Below, piece after piece: positions 24,052-35,014 of a stretch of DNA of 64,000 bases; position 1 is the first letter of the stretch, and every line of letters begins with the position of its first letter. A program made the position numbers and the translations under genes. The notes under the pieces were generated by a model. It did no database searches. It was not told the DNA's origin and saw nothing but the letters and a program-made list of their open reading frames with translations. The stretch comes from Madurella fahalii (lineage: Eukaryota > Ascomycota > Sordariomycetes > Sordariales), in NCBI GenBank assembly GCA_029876055.1, contig CM056876.1:124001-188000 (forward strand). Reading direction: 5' to 3'.

Positions 24052-25944
24052 CTACTTCACCTTGACAATGGTAACATTACCCTTCTCGTCAATGACCGGC
24101 TCCTCAGCCAACTTCCTCTTCTGCTGCTGGTAGAACGTGCTCATCCGGTACCTGCTCTCCCCGTCATGTACCTTAAGGTCCGCCAGCGCCTGCTCCCCCT
24201 CGCGGATGATGGTCTCCTTGATCTCCGCGCTCCTCGGCACGATCTCGCACTGGAACGGCTGCGGCCTCATGTTCAACCCGTTGGTAAACGCAAAAATATC
24301 CACATCAATCTCCCTCCCCGTCGCGGGATCTCTCGCTTTGCGGATTGTGAACCCCCATAACAGCCTCGCCACCGTGATCCACGTCCCCTGCTCAGCCAGC
24401 GCCTGCCCGCTACACACGCGCCGGCCCCAACCAAACGTCATGTAACCCCGGTCACCGGGAAAGGGGCGACGGTGGTCGTTTCCCTCGAGGTACCTGTCCG
24501 GATAGAACCTGTCCGGGTCCGGGAACTCGCGCTCATGGTGATGAATCGCCCAGACGTTGCCCTGCACCCAGGATCCGCGGGGGATCAGCCAGCCGTTGTA
24601 CGTATCATCTTGGGTCGGGGAGTGCGGCTGCCCGCCAATGATGGCCACGCTGCGCCAGCGGAACACCTCCTTGACAAACGCGTTGATGTACGGCAGGTTG
24701 GGGGAGTCGTCCCAGTGAGGGGATCGGTTGGGCCCGATGAAGCGATCGAGCTCGGCTTGGGCTTTGCGCATGGCATCGGGGAAGGCGCAGCACGCAAGGA
24801 CGAAGGTGACGAGCGTGCTGGAGGACGTGTCGGAGCCGGCGCCAAAGAGGTTGCCTGTCAACGCAGAGAGCTCGTTCCTGGGAAGTTTGTATTTTTCCGC
24901 TTCCTCGAAGAGAGTCTTAACATAAGGAGTGGGCATGGAGGCTTGTTCTGACGGCGATTTCTGGTTGTATTGTTCCAGCGCTTCCTCGGCGAGCGTGTAG
25001 AAGAAGTAGTGGCCTCCTTTTTGGTTGCGTGACCCGATGCCTTTGAACCAGGGCATGAATCTCGGAAACTTGGCAAGGACTGGACGCAGCTGTCAGAAAG
25101 GCATGGTCTCCGTGGAACGAGGGGGAAAACTTACTCGGAAATGTCTCCAATAGCATTGGGAACGACTTGCCAGGGACGTTCAAGTCAGCAGCAAGCTGCA
25201 TGAGCGCAATCACCTCGGTGATGATGGGATCGGTGTAACTAGCCACTCTCCGGCCAAACGCGATGATGGACACGACGCTTGTAGCGTAGCGCTCGAGGTG
25301 CTTGACATACTCCTTAGGTTCGCGCAGGAAGTCGATGGCGACAACCTTGCTCTCGTTGTTTTGGATGGCGCGGTATCCCCGTACAGACTGCACACCAACG
25401 CCAATGTGCATCAGCTTGCGATGGATGCGCCAGTGATCCCTCTCCGCCTGATTTCGGATCTGCATCGTCACCAGGTTTGACTGTCCGGACCCTAGCTCGC
25501 CAAAAACGATCATGCGTGGTCGCGAGGTGTAGATCTGTGCCTTCTTCTCGAAGACCTCGTGCGCACACCACGCATCATTGATCCACACGGTCGGGTTGCT
25601 GGCGATGGTCAGGTCCAGGGTCCAGGATCAGAGCGCGGGGGACGGGGAGGTGCTCACCGTCCGATCCAATACGTAATCAGGGGCGTGTTGTACTTCCTCG
25701 ACAGCTCTTCAAAGTATATCCATGGCTTGTTGTCCGGTAATGAAAACGTGTTGCCGACAACAGGGAGTGGCAAGGGCCCCGGTGGCATCTTTGACCTCAA
25801 GTATAGCATGCGCGCGTAGTCCGCTGCAACCGCCACGGCCGCGATGGCCAGCAGTCCCAGGGATACATTGAATAGGCCGGCATCGGCTATAGCCGCCTGC
25901 ACCTTGACCAAGGTGAAGCTATCGAGCAGCCTTTCTGACAGCAT
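24052..25944 (-). CDS. Cytochrome P450 monooxygenase (E-class, fungal)
   Basis: Three exons, 25944-25658, 25598-25135 and 25079-24052, give 592 residues, long for a fungal P450. An N-terminal membrane anchor (VSLGLLAIAAVAVAADYA) precedes the proline-rich hinge MPPGPLPLPVVGNTF. The I-helix reads NLFGAGSDTSSSTL (A/G-G-x-D-T). The K-helix is FVKEVFRWR (E-x-x-R). The PERF-like region is FPDPDRFYPDRYLE. The heme loop FGWGRRVCSGQALAEQG has its Cys at about 473. The C-terminus extends about 60 residues past the usual end as a charged helix. It oxidises an organic substrate with a P450 reductase partner, in the ER. I cannot assign a CYP family. Its neighbours suggest an aromatic substrate. Confidence 0.93.
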
Positions 25945-27322
25945 CCTGTCAGACTTCCTCCAGGGAGCAGTGTCTGCCTAAGGTAAGGTGCCTAAGTCGC
26001 AGCGAAACGGATCGTTCAGCGTCGCTGCGTTTGGGCACTGAGCCGCGTAGCCTAATCCGAAACTGTCCCGAGACACTGCGAAGGGTTTGGGAGACAAAGT
26101 TGGGATATACTAGTATGCGGGTGTAACGAGGCAACGCCGAGCACCTGGCAAGCCGCTCATCCACAGCAAGTGAAATTGAAGAGGCGGCCTAACAGGAGGT
26201 TGCACGCTATCGGCTACAAATTAATTACCGGGAACAGGGGCGGGGAACGTGGAGAGGGGCTACACGTGGCAGAGTATCGCAAAATACGGACCCCAGCGAG
26301 GCTCAATGCCGTGACGACGACTGGGATTCTCCAAACTCCAGGTTCGATTTTGGGTTCGTAAGGTAAGGTCAGGTAATCTTGGTCCGAAGAGGTGCAACTG
26401 AGGTCATGTCGACCTAGTGGAGACAGAGAGGGGGAATCACTGACCTAAAGGCCCTTTTCGAACTCCCTTTGCTTACCGTCCGGCCTCCCCAAATGGCGGG
26501 CAAGTTTGTGGAAGCACTGTAATGAATACCCCAAATCTCATGCAAGTCCAGACTCGTGTTGCATTTCGTGTAGGTACGTCAACCGTCCACTCAACCATGT
26601 TTGCAGGGATCGGAGTGCACACGCAGTTCTTGCCACCGCGACACTACCGTTCTGGCGCTTCCCTGGACTGGCTGGCTAAACACACGGCAATTCTATGAAA
26701 ATTGAAGTTCATTTGATGGGACGTTGACGCGATGTGATTGCTGTTGATGATCTCCGTCTCGGCGCAATACCACCTTGGCAGCGACCACGACCTCCCCTCC
26801 TACCCGGATTGGAACCCCAAACGAAGCCTTCGATCTGCAGCCACACCATGCGCGATCGCATGGCAATAATGCATTGCACTAAAGATTCCTCGGCAGGATG
26901 CCACTCTGTCCGTGGCCTGCTTTCTCGGGCTGTGGCGCATGGAGCGCTGTTGGCATCCTTGAGAAATCGTCACGTCGCTCACGGTAACTATTGGTTTGGC
27001 GCTACACAGCCGTGTAACGTGTTGGGGATGCCGGGGCCGCAAAGGGTATAGCAGGGCATTGAGTAGTGGTGGTATGGGAAGATCCGCCAACGTGTGGGCG
27101 GGAATATAAAGATTAAGGGGTCGCGACCTGAGCCTAAGGCAGGATAGGAAGACGGAAATCTTTATTTCTGTTTGTTAATGCGGAGAGAACGTCCGATCCC
27201 CTCGCGATCGACGCAAGCGTCTCAGCGTCTGCGTTAGCCTCACCTGTCAAGAGTATTGGCAACCGCCACCCCGTCCACTGCTCCCACCCGGACAGCTCGG
27301 TGTGGGCCAGAGCCTGGACACC
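25945..27322. promoter_or_regulatory. Divergent promoter region, P450 / MFS transporter
   Basis: 1.4 kb between divergent start codons, expected to hold both promoters. Short direct repeats of the type ggtaaggt occur at about 25,980 and 26,360. No defined binding site could be assigned. Confidence 0.4.
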
Positions 27323-29282
27323 ATGTCTGAAAAGAAGATAGTAGCCTCGGCGGGCTTGGGTACCAAGTTGCCGGCTCCTGAGACCTCCACGAAGCAAAAG
27401 TACACCATTAAACAGCATTGGAAATGTCTTGCCGCCTGTACGCTGCTGTCCATGTGCCCGTTTCAATACGGGCTCGACTTCGGCCTGATCGGTGGTCTGC
27501 AGGCCATGGTCGGCTTCCTTAGGGTGTGCTTCCCCTATGCGCCATTCCGTTCCACGCCTGAACTCACAATCCTTGACGATAGGTGTTTGGTTATGAGGAC
27601 CCCAATCTGCGCGGCGGATGGAACATTTCGACCGAACGGCAGCAGCTGATTTCCTCACTGATGACACTGGGGGCATTCCTCAGCTCTTCGACAGCTGGCC
27701 CCATTGCTTCCATTATGGGCCGCAAGATGACGGTTTGGTTATCCAGCGTCTTCTGCATCGTATCGAACGTAATCATGATGGCAACGACGAATATTGCTGG
27801 TTTGTACGCGGGCCGTCTGCTGCTCGGCATCGCCAACGGCATGTTCATGACTTTCTCGCAGCTTTACATCCAGGTGCGCCTCCATCAAGCGGCCAACGTA
27901 CAATATCCTGAGTGTTATGGCAGGAATGCTCACCAGCCCGGTACCGCGGCCTCATGATTTCGTCTTTTCAAGTCTGGACGTCCGTTGGCACGCTCATTGG
28001 CACCGTCGTTGACAACTTTACCGCCAAAATTGATGGCCGCGATGCGTATCTGATCCCGCTTGGTCTGATCTACATCATCCCGGTGCTAATGTCTATTGGG
28101 TTGCTCTTCGTGCCTGAGTCACCTCGGTGGCTCATGCAGCACGGCAAGGTGGAGCTGGCGCGCAAGTCGCTACGGTGGCACCGCCCGTACTCAGATGCCG
28201 TCGTCCATGATGAGCTTCGCGAGATACAGGTGGCCTTGGAGTCTGAAACGGCCCGTGAGAACGCAGTGGGATTCTGGGACATGTTCCGCAACCCAGTCGA
28301 TCGCCGCCGAACAGTACTTGCCACATGCGCCTTGACCGTGCAGGGCGCGTCGGGAGCCATGTACATGATCGGTAAGCTATATTTCCCGAGATTACCGCTG
28401 ACTCTCTCAAATTCCGCTTCTCTAACCAACGCCGATAGCGTACGGTACCTACTTCTTCCAGATGGCGGGCATCGGTAACGCATTCGAAAACGCGTGCATA
28501 CTCATTTCCGTCGCGGTAGTCGCAATCCTCGTCAACAGCGCCCTCGTCACTCATTTCGGCCGCCGGCGTGTCTTCCTCATCAGCGGCATGCTGCTGTGTG
28601 GCGTCGCCCAGCTCCTCACTGCGGTGATATACCACGTCAATCCCGGTGCTAAATCAACGGGGCAGGCGATTGTTGGTTTATCAGTTGTGTATATCCTGGG
28701 ATACAACGTATGTGAACACCCCGTTGCTTCCCCCAGCGGAACCTAATCCTGTAACAGGGTATGGTAGCCACGTACGCCTGGATATCAGGCGGAGAGCTGC
28801 CGTCTCAGCGTCTACGCTCTTACACGTTCGGGTTCGCCACCGCCATTGGCTTCTTCACCGCCTGGCTGACCACTTTCACCGCCCCATACTTTATCAACCC
28901 AGAGTCGCTCAACTGGGGGCCCAAGTACGGCTATGTTTGGACACCATCTTGTTGGATTTCTGCGTGGGTCTTACCACTTCTCTCGCTATCGTAAACTCGG
29001 TTACTTAATAACCTAGGTTACAGCCTCTGGATTTACTTCTTTCTCCCTGAGGTCAAGGGCCGAACTCTTGAGGAGATTGATGAAATGGTATGTGCAATTT
29101 ACATAACCATAATACAAGCAGAGGGTTAACAATGTTCCATTTAGTTCGAGGCGCGACTGCCCGCCAGGAAGTTTCGCAAATATGTCTGCGTCGGGCAGGG
29201 CCGTAGAGACTCTCCCGACTCGGAGGCGCCGGGCAGCAAGTGTTCTGAAGCCATTTGCGCCGAAGACGTAAAGGCTTCGTGA
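27323..29282 (+). CDS. MFS transporter, sugar-porter family
   Basis: Seven exons close in phase: 27323-27523, 27583-27873, 27924-28371, 28439-28707, 28758-28963, 29024-29087 and 29145-29282, giving 538 residues. Sugar-porter landmarks are the first-half motif MGRKMTV, YAGRLLLGIANGMF, the loop signature VPESPRWLMQHGK after helix 6, the second-half motif HFGRRRVFL, and FFLPEVKGRTLEEIDEM at the end of helix 12. Twelve membrane spans can be traced. The style (ISSLMTLGAFLSSS, SPARYRGLMIS) is that of fungal maltose/quinate-type porters at the plasma membrane. It is a proton symporter by family. Its position beside the aromatic-acid enzymes suggests uptake of an aromatic or alicyclic acid or glycoside, which is inference. 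Confidence 0.92.
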
Positions 29283-30674
29283 GGCCCGGTAGGGAAGGCG
29301 GCGTAGTAGCTTCATGGTGGAAATTCTCAAGGTAATGTTGAAGGGGGAAGGTGGTATCGACAGCATGGTTTGTTGTCACTCACTTGACTTTTGCGTCGTG
29401 CACTGGCAGAACGATCGGAATCGGACATGGATGGACTCACGACACTAACCTCTAGGAGGCCATCAAACCCCAGCGGACTTAATGCTATCACTAACTGACC
29501 ACTATCCCACCGATAAGCCCGTTCAAAGTGTGAAAATGACAAGAGAACGTTTCTGCGGCCTTTTCCTCCGACCTTACGCACCGTTCCCGACCCCAAACTA
29601 TGTGGCACCTCCCATATTCCCTACACAGCCTTCTGGCACTCGGGGTGCATTCCCTTCATTATTCACTCCTTGCGCGAAAATCACGGCAATGTCCTTCGCG
29701 TGGCGCTCAACCGTCCGTTCCTCTGCTCACTCCGACGTCTAGCACACCATCGCTGTTCAACGCGAACCCGGCCAAGGCGAGAACGGCAAGGATATGGTGC
29801 TCTACCACCCCCCCCCCCCCCCAAGAAACAATATCTTACGAGCTCTGCGTGCCTACCATATCCCCATCCGGCGAATTCTCTTCCATGGTATCGCTATGGA
29901 GACGACGAGCAGCCCGAGTACTTCCGGCAGAAGGTTGTCACACACCTGCAGCTGGGTAAAAAAAGCCCATTTATTCATGGCATGGTAACTGCCAAGGCCG
30001 AGGATAGGAGATTGGTTATAGAGGAAGAGATTATGGTAATTTGCGCGGGTCTTGGTTGTTACCGGCGGTGAGACGATGGCGGCAGCGCTCGCAGGGGCGG
30101 TATACTAGGTGTCACTGCATCACGAAACGTAGAAGAGCCTAGCCGACAAAGTTAAATAGAGCTTCAAACCGAAAACAGATAATCAAACTTCGCTATCGTG
30201 AACGAGCCACATATATTCTTGCAGCGATGGACAAGTCCATGGGTATGTTTGTGCCAGTACCAACTCACCTACCAAGCTTGGCCTGTATGCCGTCTTCAGC
30301 TTGCCAATCAAAGGGCCGCTCAATATCAGCTAATACTAGTTATGAGGAACTGCCTTTCATCAGCGTTAGGTGGGGACAAAATGTAGTGAAATGGTGATAC
30401 GGGGGCAGGGGTTTGGTCCATGTCCTTATAGAACGAGGCACTTGGCAGACCTTGGAGGTCATCATCACATTGCGTCGTAAGATACTTTTAACATTGGTAA
30501 TTATACAATCCTCAGAACTCGGAAAACTAATTAAGTATTTAGGTAGGTAGTGACAGGGTGGGCATTGCCCACTGCTTCTGCCTCTAGGCTGGTATCATTA
30601 ACGGTGTAAGTAATTAAGGCACGACGCGCATTGCACAACGCAACAAGGCTATGATGGCATCCCTAGTGATGGGA
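29283..30674. other. Intergenic region, no supported gene
   Basis: Contains a C15 tract at 29,808-29,822 and several short open frames interrupted by it. A weak P450-like stretch was considered and not accepted. No gene is supported. Confidence 0.35.
29808..29822. repeat. Poly-C tract, 15 bases
   Basis: Fifteen consecutive C on the + strand. An identical-length tract lies at 52,654-52,668. Confidence 0.95.
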
Positions 30675-30935
30675 TTATTCAATATTGAGCTGCGTCGTAT
30701 ATGAAATCTCTGCATCAACGTATTCTTTTCTCTCATACGGCTGTGTTACCTTAACCACCGTTGCTGTGCCGATTTGGGTGCTGTTGATAAGCTTAATTAG
30801 TCCCTCCAGGCGCTCCCGACGGATCATGCGGAGTGTCAGTGTCCTGTCTTTGTCCCATGGGCCCATTTCATCCCTCCACTCTAGGAGTACCGCCGTCTCC
30901 ATTTCCTGCAACTTCGAGAGCTTCTTTGGCGGCAT
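30675..30935 (-). CDS. Small hypothetical protein, 86 residues
   Basis: Intronless open frame with ATG at 30,935 and TAA at 30,675. The product is charged and hydrophilic (start MPPKKLSKLQEMETAVLLEW, later TLTLRMIRRERLEGLIKLIN). There is no signal peptide or membrane span. Codons are mixed but read like coding sequence, and the N-terminal half could form an amphipathic helix. I do not recognise it. It could be a true small gene or one exon of a longer gene whose partners I cannot see. Confidence 0.4.
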   Translation of the reverse strand: MPPKKLSKLQEMETAVLLEWRDEMGPWDKDRTLTLRMIRRERLEGLIKLINSTQIGTATVVKVTQPYERKEYVDAEISYTTQLNIE

Positions 30936-31410
30936 TGAAGTTCTGTGCTGTTACTTATCTCCGAGTTGGTGGCTTCAGATTTGACTCCAAATTTTCGGCC
31001 GTTGTGGAAGACTCGGAGGAATATCAACAGAGCATAACGGGTTTGGAGGTCAGTATTTATACAGCCAATGCTAGAAACAGCAGGGCGTGAACAAGCGCCG
31101 GTCCTCCTTTGTTACCGGAACTGTATTGCGTCGACTCTCCCAAGCCTCGCATAATGCCACGCCGGATGAGACGCGCTGTTCAGGCGCATAGGTGATTTCT
31201 CCAAAACCGCGAGGAGATCAGTTGGCAATGGTGTAATGATTCCGATGTCTTCGGAAACGTAAGGCGGCCCAATCCCAAGGACAACTGGTATGTTTCATAG
31301 AACACTTGCAACAATGTGCGCAGAGATACTATGATGCAACAAACACCCAGGCCACACCGAGACCCTTCTCAACGATGCCACGAGGCTCCTGCAATACCCC
31401 CAGGAAGAGC
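30936..31410. other. Intergenic spacer
   Basis: 475 bases upstream of the small hypothetical gene and downstream of the aspartic protease stop. No feature is seen. Confidence 0.35.
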
Positions 31411-32844
31411 TCAATATTTCTTCCGTGATGCAAATCGCATCTCTCCATGCTCCACATCGAATACAGCTACAACATTGGTCAGGAATGTCACGCCAAGGAT
31501 ATGGGGTGCAGAATCGCTGTCGGTGATGCCAACACGGCAGTACTCTCCTGTGGGATCCCGAACCGTCTGGCGCAGTAAGTCCTCGGGCGCTATGTAAAAG
31601 GTCGATTCTCCAATTTCAACGCCGAACGTGGGGACAGTTGCGTTACATGGAGCATAGAAGAGGCCAGTTGAGCTGAGATATTTAGCGGGAGGGTCGAAGG
31701 CGGCATAGAGCTGATTGACGAGATCTTGAAAAACATATCAGTGCGAAATCCTGGAACTTGGTAAAAGAGATGCTCACTCTTAGGCAGTATGCTCAGTGTT
31801 GACCCGACATCAATCAACACCGGGAGTTGCGTGGTGTTCTTGGACAACTCCTCTCCTGCCGTTGAGCCACTCCCACCACGCCCGTACACAAATGCATCCG
31901 GTTTGATGATGTACATTCCCTTCTCGTCGGCCAAGAAGTCCCATTGCGGAACAGACGACATGCCATGGATCGGTGTCCTCGCCCAAGAAGCTTCATCAAC
32001 ATCGACGGGCGGCAAGCCTCCGAGCGCGAGATAAGACTCCTGCTCCTTCAGACCGGAGGTGCTTGAGTTCTCGCTTCTCGACAACGCGATGCTAAATAAT
32101 GGGTCGATTGATCCCGCCTTCCACATGGTCGTAAACACCGGGTCGTAGGGTGGCTGGTTCTGATCCCCCCATCCAGGCTCGTCAGATATGGATAACCCAG
32201 GCCCAGCAAGCCCGATGTCTGCCCGTCGCCAGTCCAATACGTGTAGTTGACGAGCGCGAGCCGCTGGTTTTTCGCCGTGATATCTCCGATGCTGATGTCC
32301 TCGCGGCCGTAGAAGCCGCGGACGAAGGTCCCATCTACATAAGAACGGACAAACGGTGGGAGGTCTGGAATGAGGCCACCTGAAAGGTTGCCCTTAAAGC
32401 CAGACCCGAGGCCGCAGTCGGGTTTCGTCTGAGGCGATGATTAACAAGCGCAGAAACGCTGAGCTTACGACGCCGTATTGGACTTACGCCACGGGGATCG
32501 AACCAAAATGAAACGCATTCGTACGGCTCTTGCACCAGCCAAGTGTCGCTCGAGCCCGTGTCGACGCTGACGGGGATGGTTTGGTTCCCCACAACAAGGT
32601 CAATGATGTAGTACACGTCATGAACATTCCTCAGGCTGGTCGGGTCGGTGATCCTACGACGGAGACCGTGATTTGCTGATACTGGCAGATCGTGCTTTCG
32701 CATGGGCATGTAGTGCGAGGTGACTTTGTCGTGAAAGCCGGCGCGAACGGGCGGGGAGGCAACAGTCCGACCCACCCCTCTCGGCATACCGGCCGCCGAG
32801 GAAGACGTCAGCCACAAGGCGATTGTGAGAATGGCGACCTTCAT
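31411..32844 (-). CDS. Secreted pepsin-like (A1) aspartic protease, with one frame break
   Basis: Exons are 32844-32488, 32428-31778 and 31724-31411, with canonical introns 32429-32487 and 31725-31777. A signal peptide (MKVAILTIALWLTSSSAAG) and a short propeptide precede YYIIDLVVGNQTIP and the first active-site motif SVDTGSSDTW (Asp about 95). Later come FYGREDISIGD, TSGLLGLGYPYLTSLD, the second active-site motif VLIDVGSTLS and, near the C-terminus, HILGVTFLTNVVAVFDVEHG. The protein is complete to its TGA, but the middle exon changes frame at a six-C run (32,165-32,170 on the + strand). One more base would join LTSLDGG to DQNQPPYDPVF in frame. The second motif has Val where the family normally has Ser or Thr (D-S/T-G). 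It would cleave proteins at acid pH if intact. Confidence 0.85.
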
Positions 32845-35014
32845 GGTTGCTTGAATTGCCCAGGCTCTGGAAGGCTGTCCAAGAAACGGCACGGCTTCAG
32901 CTGTCGCGCGAGGCAAGGGGTTAAGGAGACTTATGCTGAGGTCCGCAGGTCGTAGCTAGTGGGAGCCGGGACCTCGCATGAATGTCGATCTCAATTGCCG
33001 GCTCTGGGGGAATCTGCGGTGTAGATTGCATTTAAAGTACACGCTGACCATCGTGACCAGATGTACCTCCGGGACCGTCTGATCTCGCTACAGCCACGGC
33101 AGTTTAGCCTGTAGTGAATCTCTGCTCCCATCAGAAGCGTGGTAGCTCTATCGGCATTTACAGGAGGTTATAACACAGAATTTAGCTACAAATCACGTTA
33201 GATGTAAATGAAGGTTATCATTGGTCGTTTGCCGCTCATATGTCATGCCCTTTCGGTGACTTACCTAGGTACGGGGATGGACCCGGTTATTGTTCCTATA
33301 GTGCTATGCAGATCGAGGTAGTACGGGGTATATGCGAGGTGTTAGCCCAAAGCTTGATTACGATCGCTCGTAGGAACACACATGTATTCGATCCTACTTC
33401 AGTTCTGCGAGAACTAATTAGTAGCAGTATGCTTGGCGTCCAGCAAGAACCTGGTCAATATGCAAAGTTCCACGGCAGTCAGAGTCAAAAGGGAACAGGG
33501 TCCGTACAGTACCAGTGAACCATATCACCTTGCAAAAGAAGGCAGAGGATCTCTACCACGGCAGCGCTACCGCTAGGCATTCACACTCGGCGTTGGCAAT
33601 GCCAAGTTGTCTTGGATACCCAGGCTCAACGCAATGCGTTTCTAATCATATTATGACAGTATAGCTTATCCTCTTGCATTATGGCATCTGAGTATAACCA
33701 TTTGACTGTTGTCGCGAAATGTCCGGGTATTAAAGACCAACAATCCTTCTACTCTCCTAAGTCTGGATGAGCTTTGACCAATATGGAGGCGGTAGCTTGC
33801 ACCACCTGGATAAATAAAAGTATGGTCATGATTTTAATGCCCAGGGACAAGTTGGTGATGCCGAACTAGAAATATTGGTGCGCAGTGTTCAAATCGCGGA
33901 TCCCGGTCCTTTGTCGGTGACAGTTTGGTGCCAAGGACGACCACATGACTATCAGCTGTTCGAATTTGATGGCCTAATCAATTACGGCCCTCGCATGGAT
34001 AATATATGAGATAGTAGACAAGCCTAGGAAAGACGGAGGTGTGTATATATGGGCTACGCGCTTGGAACTGACACTAGAGTTCACCCAACTCCTCTCCATT
34101 AGTTTTGACCTTATAGTATGAGCCGAGAGTATTCTCTCGCAATGTCGGTGTTGTCCAACTAGTGGTGATGTCGAAAGACTTCACACATAGGGTAAACCGT
34201 TTCCCATCTTACTGTAGACGACAAATAGTGGGACTTCTTCGACGGCAACGGGAAATTACAAATTGCCGCGACCGAGTCAAATGCTAGAAGGGGCAGACGC
34301 GGGGAGGCATTTTTCACCCGTCATTCGACTGCTACGGATGGGCCGAGTTGCACAGGCCATGCACTTCCTAGTCCCATAGGCATCCAGTGGTGGGTTGGGG
34401 AGAATTGCCCCCTGGGAACGGGAGCATTTTGATCAGAGAGGCACACTTACTGGGACGCTCAGGGGGCTGGAACTCTTAGAACGTATTTTAGTTTGCACCA
34501 TGAGTAAAGTAGTACAAGTACAAGTATGGGTGTCTCGGCCATCTATCCTTAGACAGGACACACAATTTAACACCGTTTCCCACCCTTGTTTCTAGCTCAA
34601 TTGAGAAGCTTTCTTTGTGTGCAAACAAGTCTCCTTCTGATCAGATGGAGTTCCATAGGCCTATGTTGTTTTGACCCTGTCAGGGCTGCAGGGACAAAAT
34701 TTATTGAGGTTTCGTCTGGCCTGCCTTGTCTATCTCTGCCGTACTCCTTGTTTTGATGGGTATGTGGGTGTAAATGTGCTTTACTACTATTTGCGAAGAT
34801 CGTGAGAAGTTAGCTTTGCCTGGTGAAAGATAGAGAGTCGATAAAAGCGCGCGACCGCACCTGGTAGTACCTAGTTTTATTGTGGACGACGCAAATCGGC
34901 GGTATTTTGAGCCGTGGAAACAGAAGCAATAATCCCACGCGGACAACTGTAGGCTTCTTTATAGAGTTTCTTCCCTTTTTATATATATTTATGTACAAGC
35001 CCAATCTGGTGTAT
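32845..35014. other. Intergenic region, no supported gene
   Basis: About 2.2 kb with only short open frames. The part next to 32,845 should hold the protease promoter. There is an AT-rich stretch (tttttatatatatttatg) near 34,975-34,993 just past the transporter stop. Confidence 0.4.

Noticed and set aside
29600..30071. P450-like N-terminal wording (LRENHGNVLRVA) around the poly-C tract
   Set aside because: Only a few residues fit, spread over different frames, and no heme loop or other P450 motif follows.
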